Source: Oscillospiraceae bacterium (GTDB lineage Bacteria; Bacillota; Clostridia; Oscillospirales; Oscillospiraceae). From it: 64,000 nucleotides of DNA. The notes below the pieces were generated by a model. That model saw only the letters and a list, made by a program, of their open reading frames with translations. It had not been told where the DNA came from and ran no database searches. This document shows positions 58,683 through 64,000 of the stretch, one piece after another. The DNA lies in contig JAFRIV010000020.1 in assembly GCA_017432615.1 (NCBI GenBank), positions 1-64,000 of the forward strand, given 5' to 3'. Position numbers and translations under genes: made by a program. Each line of letters begins with the position of its first letter. Positions within the stretch are counted from its first letter, which is position 1.

Positions 58683-59165
58683 ATGAAAATATCCTTTGAT
58701 CTGGACGATGTGCTTTTCGTTCCCCCGGAAACCTATGAAACAGAACCGGTACCGAGATTTCTGCCTCGCCGGCTGTTCCCGGAGCGCCTGAGAAAAGGGA
58801 CCCCGGATTTGATCCGCACCCTGCAGGAAAGAGGGTATGAAGTCTGGATCTACACCTCCTCACACCGGACGGAAAGATATCTCCGTACCCTGTTCCGCGC
58901 CTACGGGATTCGTTTCAACGGGATCGTCAATGCCATGCGGCATGAGCGCGAAGTCCAGCGTGCCCGGAAAGAGCGGCTTCCGCAGAAGTTGCCCAATTAC
59001 TACAGGATTGCTCTGCATATCGACGATGAAAAGGCGATCCGGGACAATTCCGTCCAATACGGGTACAGGACCTTTTGCGTCAGGGAACCGGATGCGCACT
59101 GGGCAGAAAAGGTCTTGCGGGAAGCAGAAAGAGTCCGCGCGCTGCTGCAGGCTCAGCATTCGTGA
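58683..59165 (+). CDS. HAD-like hydrolase (short)
   Basis: This 160-residue protein opens with MKISFDLDDVLFVPPETYE, a HAD motif I (DLDDV), and has the motif II serine in VWIYTSSHRTERYL. The acidic motif near HIDDEKAIRDN is the motif IV pair. It has no cap insert of size, as in 5'-nucleotidase or NagD-like minimal HADs. It starts 26 nt after the cNMP/ParB gene and ends at a terminator, so it may belong to the same transcript. Substrate unknown. Confidence 0.82.
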   Translation: MKISFDLDDVLFVPPETYETEPVPRFLPRRLFPERLRKGTPDLIRTLQERGYEVWIYTSSHRTERYLRTLFRAYGIRFNGIVNAMRHEREVQRARKERLPQKLPNYYRIALHIDDEKAIRDNSVQYGYRTFCVREPDAHWAEKVLREAERVRALLQAQHS

Positions 59166-59171
59166 AACAAA

Positions 59172-59228
59172 AGGCGTTATCTCTCAACAGCTCTTTTCGC
59201 TGTTTTGAGACGACGCCCTGATTTTTCA
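59172..59228. terminator. Bidirectional terminator between two HAD genes
   Basis: A long imperfect hairpin, AGGCGT with TCTCAACAGC pairing to GCTGTTTTGAGA with ACGCC, followed by ATTTTT. It lies between convergent genes. Confidence 0.65.
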
Positions 59229-59256
59229 ATAACCGCCTTAGATGATCTATAACGTA

Positions 59257-59943
59257 TCAACTCTGCTTTGTAAACTGCCCCATCGTGTTCTGCAGATATT
59301 CCGCGGCTTCAAAAAGATCTGCGCAGACCGTTTTTGAGATCGCCCTCATCTCCTCATCGGCCGGGAGGATATCGGGCACCATAATGGGCATCAGTCCCGC
59401 AGCCTTCGCAGAGCGGATCCCGTTATAGGAATCTTCTATCGCAAACGTTGCAGCGGGCTCAAACCCGAATTCTTTGCAGGCCAGAAGATAGATCTCCGGA
59501 TCCGGCTTGCTGATTTTTACCGCATCCCCGCCGATGCACCCGATGAAATACTCATCAAGCCCTGCCGTTCGAATCCGCCATTCCACGATCTGCTTTTTCG
59601 TGGAGGAAGCGATGCCGGCTTTTATTCCGACGGCCTTCAGATACGTGAGGATCTCCTTCACGCCGGCTTTCATCGGCATAACGCCGTCGGGATACCGCTC
59701 CCTGTACAGCGCATCGATCTCCTCCCGGAAGCACCGTAGCTTCTCCTCGCCGAGCTTTTCCAGAAACGCGTCCTGAAAGATCCGGGCTGTCTGATTGCTG
59801 TTTGTCCCGATACATCGGATATAGGTGTTTCTCACAAACTCTTTCTCGAAGCCGTATCTCGCCCCCGTATCCACCCAGCACCCCAGAAGGGCGCTTTCCG
59901 AGTCAAAAATGACCCCGTCCATATCAAAGATCACATGAATCAT
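59257..59943 (-). CDS. HAD family hydrolase, beta-phosphoglucomutase-like
   Basis: This 228-residue protein has motif I FDMDGVIFDSES, a helical cap domain, motif II ASSTKK, motif III lysine in KISKPDPEIYLLA and motif IV AIEDSYNGIRSAKAAG. This is the pattern of PGM/phosphonatase-type HADs acting on small phosphate esters. Length is typical. It is the second - strand gene of the window and has its own promoter. Confidence 0.92.
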   Translation of the reverse strand: MIHVIFDMDGVIFDSESALLGCWVDTGARYGFEKEFVRNTYIRCIGTNSNQTARIFQDAFLEKLGEEKLRCFREEIDALYRERYPDGVMPMKAGVKEILTYLKAVGIKAGIASSTKKQIVEWRIRTAGLDEYFIGCIGGDAVKISKPDPEIYLLACKEFGFEPAATFAIEDSYNGIRSAKAAGLMPIMVPDILPADEEMRAISKTVCADLFEAAEYLQNTMGQFTKQS

Positions 59944-60008
59944 AGTTATCTGCTGTCAGGGGATGCCTGACGGTCCTCCCGGTATTCTTCCTCTGTTTTT
60001 TCGGACCT

Positions 60009-60037
60009 ATTGTATCATACCCCGCTTATCGGTGCAA
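60009..60037 (-). promoter_or_regulatory. Promoter of the beta-phosphoglucomutase-like gene
   Basis: On the - strand: TTGCAC (60032-60037), a 17-nt spacer and TACAAT (60009-60014), about 65 nt before the start codon. It diverges from the corA promoter within the 320-nt gap 59944-60263. Confidence 0.7.
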
Positions 60038-60109
60038 GGGCAGGCATTTTTACTTCGGGTGCATAGTCCGCAAAGTAACTGATAGCACAGGAAAGCGGCA
60101 AATCCTCTA

Positions 60110-60138
60110 TAGACAACAGCCTTTCCCTCTGCTAAAAT
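60110..60138 (+). promoter_or_regulatory. Promoter of corA
   Basis: TAGACA (60110-60115), a 17-nt spacer and TAAAAT (60133-60138). The transcript would begin near 60145 and carry a leader of about 120 nt. Confidence 0.7.
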
Positions 60139-60189
60139 TGGAACGCGTCCGATCCCGGATGAAGATTAGCGTGCGGGCAAATGCACCGA

Positions 60190-60220
60190 GGAACTCTGCC
60201 CTTTGCCGGGGCAGGGTTCC
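60190..60220 (+). promoter_or_regulatory. Structured hairpin in the corA 5' leader
   Basis: GGAACTCTGCCC (60190-60201) pairs with GGGCAGGGTTCC (60209-60220) in a 12-bp stem with one G-T, around a 7-nt loop. It is not followed by a T tract. It does not look like the M-box or another riboswitch I know. Confidence 0.5.
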
Positions 60221-60263
60221 GATACGGAAAACAGGGGATCTGTCAACAGAGGAGAGAAACAGT

Positions 60264-61181
60264 ATGTATTATCTGATTCAAAAAAGCCTGGTTGAGTGCA
60301 GGGTTTCAGAACTCAGGGGTGCGGAGTATCCGTTTGTCGCCGTTCTTACCCCTGCGGAGTGGGAAAGGGAAAAAGAACTGTTTGACATGGGGATCGACCT
60401 GGATCTGAACCCGGCAGATATCCACAACACAAAAATAGAGGTGAATTACGATTCCCTGACGGGTACCTTTTCTTTGCCCGACAGAGCAAATCTTCTGGGA
60501 GAAAGCCGCAAGTTTGCCTTTGCGCTGGACGAAAAGGGGATCGTTTTTATCGATGACAGTGATACGGCACGCGGGATCATTCAGAAAATAAAAAACTCCA
60601 GACAGTGGAAAATGCCTTGTCTGGAGAGATTCCTCTATGATTTTCTGGAGCAGATCGTCCATGAAGATCTTGACCTGATGGAAAGGTATGACAGCAGGCT
60701 GGATCAGATCGAGAAGGATATTCTCGATACGGGGGAGAGCGGCCATGTGAAGGAGATCAACCTGATCCGAAGCGATATCCGGGAACTGAGGATCCACTAC
60801 GAACAGCTGATGGATTTTGTGCAGGAGCTGGAGGAGAATGAAAACGGCTTTTTCCGGGAAGAGCATCTGCGTTATTTCCATATGCTTTCCAACCGGATGG
60901 ACAGGCTTTATAATTCCGCTACGCACCTCAGGGATTATACGATGCAGCTCAGTGACCTGTATCAGTCGCAGATCGACCTGAAACAAAACCGGATCATGAC
61001 GATCCTCACCGTGGTAACGACGATCTTTATGCCGCTTACGCTGATCACCGGATGGTACGGGATGAACTTTACCTATATGCCTGAGCTTGATTCACCGTAC
61101 GGCTATCCGATCATCATTGTTGTCGCCCTCATGATAGCCGTCGCGTCACTGCTTTACTTTAAAAGGAAAAAATGGCTTTAA
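60264..61181 (+). CDS. corA: CorA family divalent cation transporter
   Basis: This 305-residue protein has the large cytoplasmic alpha/beta and helical domain of CorA, then two C-terminal membrane helices. The hallmark GMN sequence (WYGMNFTYMPEL) ends the first. CorA forms pentamers that import magnesium and sometimes cobalt or nickel. GAGGAGA precedes ATG 60264; upstream in-frame starts fall inside the leader. Length is normal. Confidence 0.93.
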   Translation: MYYLIQKSLVECRVSELRGAEYPFVAVLTPAEWEREKELFDMGIDLDLNPADIHNTKIEVNYDSLTGTFSLPDRANLLGESRKFAFALDEKGIVFIDDSDTARGIIQKIKNSRQWKMPCLERFLYDFLEQIVHEDLDLMERYDSRLDQIEKDILDTGESGHVKEINLIRSDIRELRIHYEQLMDFVQELEENENGFFREEHLRYFHMLSNRMDRLYNSATHLRDYTMQLSDLYQSQIDLKQNRIMTILTVVTTIFMPLTLITGWYGMNFTYMPELDSPYGYPIIIVVALMIAVASLLYFKRKKWL

Positions 61182-61198
61182 TTTCACACCGTATGACG

Positions 61199-61228
61199 CC
61201 GGGGACGGATTTTTCCGTCCCCGGTTTT
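61199..61228 (+). terminator. Terminator of corA
   Basis: CCGGGGACGG (61199-61208) pairs perfectly with CCGTCCCCGG (61215-61224), followed by TTTT. Confidence 0.88.
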
Positions 61229-61312
61229 ATGCTTCAGAGGATCCGTAGCAGCAGGAGATTTCAGGTGGATACCCGAGGAGTTGTGACAGTATGTGTCAGT
61301 CTTTTCCTAAAG

Positions 61313-61332
61313 TTTTCTCGCGCGCGAGAAAA
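61313..61332. other. Perfect 20-bp palindrome in the long gap before the acidic secreted-protein gene
   Basis: TTTTCTCGCGCGCGAGAAAA is a perfect 20-bp palindrome, lying between GTTGTGACAG (61280-61289) and its inverse CTGTCACAAC (61380-61389), placed exactly 100 nt apart. Apart from these and the promoter, the 481-nt gap 61182-61662 shows no gene. Confidence 0.6.
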
Positions 61333-61549
61333 AATAAAAAATAGTTCTATAGAAAAGTTTGGTTTTTGACTGCCGCAGCCTGTCACAACCAGCTTACGGC
61401 AGCGTATCCCGAATGCTGCCTCCCGCAATTTATAGTATGCCGATAGGTCGGGAAGCAACAAGATGTTGGGCAATAGGGTCTCAAAAAGTCTTTTTTGCAC
61501 CTTGATTCTGAAGGTTTCTTTCTTCACGATAAAGATAGATTACAAAATA

Positions 61550-61578
61550 TTGACATAATGTACATCTGGTGATATAAT
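61550..61578 (+). promoter_or_regulatory. Strong promoter of the acidic secreted-protein gene
   Basis: Consensus TTGACA (61550-61555), a 17-nt spacer and consensus TATAAT (61573-61578), 85 nt before the ATG at 61663. Confidence 0.9.
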
Positions 61579-61662
61579 GCATCCTGTATGTTTATAATCA
61601 TGGGAGAGGTGCGCCCTTTCCTGAAAATAGCGGTTTTCACGCAGAAAAACGAGGTACCTGTC

Positions 61663-64000
61663 ATGAAAAAGCAAACCCAGAGATTCCTGTCCATCCTGTG
61701 CATTTTCGCAATGCTCTTCACCAGTATGCCGGTGAGTGTATTTGCTGAAAGTATTCCGGAAAAGCCTGCCCTGGTAGAAACGGCCGATCCGGTGGATGAA
61801 GTTGTTCCTGACGTGGAACAGCAGGAGGAACAATCTCCTGCAAAGGAACCGCCTGCCGAGGATCAGGCCTCACAGCCTGATGCTTCTGTGGTGTCTGATT
61901 CGATAGATTCTGAAGCCTATTCCGCTCAGAAAGCCGCTCAAGGGGATAATTCTGCCTCGCAGAAGGGCACTGAAGGGGATAAGTCTGCCTCTGCCGACCC
62001 GGCTGCTGCCGATGATCTGACAGAAAATGCCGACGATCCCGATGCTGACGATGACGTCGATGTGCCGGGTGCTGACGATGCAGAGGAAGAAGACGACGCT
62101 TCCGAGGATGCCGCAGAGGAAGACGAAGGAGAAGAGAAACTGCCTACGGAATCAGAAGAGAAGCAGGATGATTCTTCCGACCAGGCCTCTGCCCAGTCTT
62201 CGGCTGATAAGGAACCTGAAATTGACCGTGAACTCACAGTCAACGGCGACGTATACACTTTTTCTCTTGACAGCACCTCGCCTGTCAATCTGCGTCTCAA
62301 TGTAGACTCTGATGGTTTTGTGGTCCTCAAGGCAACCGGAATGGATTGCCAGGTCGACGTGATCCGTGAAGACGATAAAAATGATTCTCAGCGGAAGATC
62401 TCCGTGAACGATGAGATCATCTATTCCTTTGAAGCGAAATCCGGATCCTACATCCTCGCCTTTGGCACTGAGTCCTCCGGGGATGTCACCGTCCAGGTTG
62501 TCGACCAGCTTACCTTCCTGTCCTCTCTCCAGTCCGTTGCCGACTTCGCAGCCCTGCAGCAGTCACAGGCTGCCTCTTCTGCTCCTGCGAAAACCGCGGA
62601 AGTGAAAGATGAGCCAGCTGACAACGAAAACGAAACCAACAACGTAAAAACAACTGACAATACAAATGAAACCGGAAATATAATTGAAGCCAAAGACGTT
62701 GAAGCAACTGCAGATACTAAAGAAACCAAAGATACAGAAGAAACAAAGGACTTAGAAGAAACTAAAGATACTAAAGAAGTTAAAGACGTAGGCGAAACTA
62801 AAGACGTAGGCGAAACTAAAGACGTAGACGAAACTAAAGACGTAGACGAAACTAAAGACGTAGACGAAACTAAAGATGTAGACGAAGCTAAAGACGTAGA
62901 CGAAGCTAAAGACGTAGATGAAGCTAAAGATGTAGACGAAGCTAAAGACGTAGACGAAGCTAAAGATGTAGACGAAGCTAAAGATGTAGACGAAGTTAAA
63001 AACGTAGAAGAAACTAAAGATGTAGACGAAACAAAAGACGTAGACGAAACAAAAGACGTAGACGAAACAAAAGACATAGACGAAACAAAAGACGTAGACG
63101 AAATCAAAGATGTAGACGAAACTAAAGATGTAGACGAAACCAAAGACGTAGACGAAACCAAAGATAAAGAAGAATCTGAAGACAAAGAAGAAACTGAAGA
63201 CAAAGAAGAAATCGACAATGAAAAAACAATCGAATCTTCTGTCAAGTATATTTTCAAGGAAGAGGAAACCTCTGTTCTCCTTTCTTCATTGCTGACACTT
63301 TCTGAAGACGTCTCTGTTGCTGAAGTTACTGCAGATGAGGATTCTCCCATCACAGTTAATGAGACGGAAGAAGGCGACTATCTTCTCTCTTTTGAGGAAG
63401 GCACATTCTTTACCGAAGCAGCCGTTATTGTCAAACTTTCTGACGAAACTGCAGTTACAATCTCTTTAAGCAATCCTGAGCCTCAGGAACCGGAAGAAAT
63501 AGAAGAGCCGGAAGAGAATTCTCTGACGTATACTTTTTCCGAAATTGGCGAAGTAGCCTGGCTGTCAGAAATCATTGAAGCCACCCACGCATCCTTCACG
63601 CAGAAACAGTATAAAACTGCTGTATCGGATACTTCTCTTGTTGAACTCGCTGAGAGCGGAAAGAATATCAGCTACGATGGTCACTCTATCGCGAAAGAGC
63701 AGCGTCTCACTACGCTTGCTTATTTTGATGAAGTGATCCTCACGATGACCTCTGCCAACGGAAAAGATAAGGTAGAAATTATTCTCAAAAATCCGGCACC
63801 GAAACAGGTCGTTGAAATGACTTTCGCTTTCCCTGAATCTCAGACGGTTCTCCTCTCTGAAATTCTCGGTGAAGCTGCAGATGTCACAGCTGTTGAAAAC
63901 TTTACTATCAGTGATTCGGAACTTTTAACCGCTGTTCCGGAGGAAGGGGATTTCCGCTTTACAGCAGAAGACTATTTTGAAGCTGTTACCCTTACTGTTA
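61663..64000 (+). CDS. Very large secreted acidic repeat protein (5' part, runs past the window)
   Basis: The frame from ATG 61663 stays open to the window end (779 codons so far). A signal peptide (about 1-28, ending VFA) is followed by a highly acidic, disordered region, then a domain beginning near residue 186 (EIDRELTVNGDVYTFSLDSTSPVNLRL). Next come 27 hexapeptide repeats (residues about 355-516, mostly TKDVDE or AKDVDE), and then a series of related beta-domains (each with ...LTYTFSEIGEVAWLSEII- and MTFAFPESQTVLLSEIL-type starts). It is probably a cell-surface or released adhesin; the anchor lies beyond the window. Confidence 0.85.
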   Translation, partial: MKKQTQRFLSILCIFAMLFTSMPVSVFAESIPEKPALVETADPVDEVVPDVEQQEEQSPAKEPPAEDQASQPDASVVSDSIDSEAYSAQKAAQGDNSASQKGTEGDKSASADPAAADDLTENADDPDADDDVDVPGADDAEEEDDASEDAAEEDEGEEKLPTESEEKQDDSSDQASAQSSADKEPEIDRELTVNGDVYTFSLDSTSPVNLRLNVDSDGFVVLKATGMDCQVDVIREDDKNDSQRKISVNDEIIYSFEAKSGSYILAFGTESSGDVTVQVVDQLTFLSSLQSVADFAALQQSQAASSAPAKTAEVKDEPADNENETNNVKTTDNTNETGNIIEAKDVEATADTKETKDTEETKDLEETKDTKEVKDVGETKDVGETKDVDETKDVDETKDVDETKDVDEAKDVDEAKDVDEAKDVDEAKDVDEAKDVDEAKDVDEVKNVEETKDVDETKDVDETKDVDETKDIDETKDVDEIKDVDETKDVDETKDVDETKDKEESEDKEETEDKEEIDNEKTIESSVKYIFKEEETSVLLSSLLTLSEDVSVAEVTADEDSPITVNETEEGDYLLSFEEGTFFTEAAVIVKLSDETAVTISLSNPEPQEPEEIEEPEENSLTYTFSEIGEVAWLSEIIEATHASFTQKQYKTAVSDTSLVELAESGKNISYDGHSIAKEQRLTTLAYFDEVILTMTSANGKDKVEIILKNPAPKQVVEMTFAFPESQTVLLSEILGEAADVTAVENFTISDSELLTAVPEEGDFRFTAEDYFEAVTLTV
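62725..63210 (+). repeat. 18-bp tandem repeat array, 27 units
   Basis: Twenty-seven in-frame 18-bp units encode [T/A/V/I]KDV[D/E/G]E-type hexapeptides; the array is exactly 486 bp. The core units are nearly identical and AT-richer than flanking sequence. The array is prone to slippage, so copy number may vary between strains or be misassembled. Confidence 0.92.

Noticed and set aside
60138..60263. 42-residue N-terminal extension of CorA
   Set aside because: The extension starts at the promoter -10 region and reads through the leader hairpin; GAGGAGA before ATG 60264 fits the family start.
62725..63210. Possible CRISPR array
   Set aside because: The 18-bp units are contiguous, have no spacers and stay in frame; it is a protein-coding minisatellite.
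62448..63353. Ser/Thr-rich - strand open frame resembling a mucin-like protein
   Set aside because: It is antisense to the 18-bp repeat array of the secreted protein on the + strand, which has a consensus promoter and a signal peptide.

Overview
This is a chromosomal stretch from a mid-GC Gram-positive anaerobe of the Clostridia (Bacillota). The evidence is a SCIFF peptide with its radical-SAM maturase, a ylxM-ffh-rpsP-khpA cluster, Mini-RNase III, RqcH, pyruvate phosphate dikinase, a SpoIIIE-type FtsK, many GGAGG ribosome-binding sites and sigma-A promoters, and no outer-membrane genes. The genus cannot be fixed from sequence reading alone. Almost all genes lie on the + strand.

Layout. 1-0.4 kb: tail of an rRNA operon (3' end of 5S rRNA) followed by tRNA-Asn, tRNA-Met and tRNA-Trp. 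0.5-9.3 kb: accessory genes, namely a DUF4003 protein, a CmpB-like membrane protein, a NUDIX hydrolase, a histidine phosphatase, a secreted cystatin-like protein (- strand), a U32-like protein, a VWA protein split by a probable frameshift, and a large cell-surface protein. 9.3-23.8 kb: a dense housekeeping block (CoA-transferase, prfC, cobB, tmk, mltG, U32 peptidase, alaS, HIT, ftsK, mrnC, rqcH). 24-30 kb: ppdK behind an operator-like palindrome, a TrmH methyltransferase, then ylxM-ffh-rpsP-khpA. 30-33 kb: scfA-scfB (ranthipeptide) and a PLP decarboxylase. 33-37.5 kb: a CUT1-type sugar ABC importer. 37.6-42.1 kb: a Pro-rich lipoprotein, a hendecad coiled-coil LysM protein and an orphan histidine kinase.

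42.2-58.7 kb is the most interesting region. STAS and RsbW-like regulators precede an export cassette of the NHLM type: a very short HlyD-like protein, a C39-peptidase ABC transporter and a second ABC ATPase/permease. It is followed by an 81-aa protein with a leader-like N-terminus, a YdcF-family membrane protein and a protein resembling a degenerate GHKL ATPase. Two small paralogous peptides come next (50.5 and 53.8 kb). Each has a double-glycine leader and would mature to a 60-residue single LysM domain. Around them lie a secreted Ig-like protein, a receiver plus SARP-like winged-helix regulator, a secreted M16 metalloprotease, two cyclic-nucleotide-binding-domain proteins (one fused to a ParB/sulfiredoxin-like domain) and a HAD protein. 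The export cassette and both peptide genes share one promoter architecture: two GTGTGA-type 9-mers spaced 11 bp apart, with the -10 element starting exactly 18 nt after the start of the second copy. I read this as one regulon that makes, processes and exports small LysM peptides, probably driven by the SARP-like regulator encoded inside it.

58.7-64 kb: a HAD phosphatase (- strand), CorA behind a structured leader, and the 5' part of a huge secreted acidic protein with 27 hexapeptide repeats that runs off the window.
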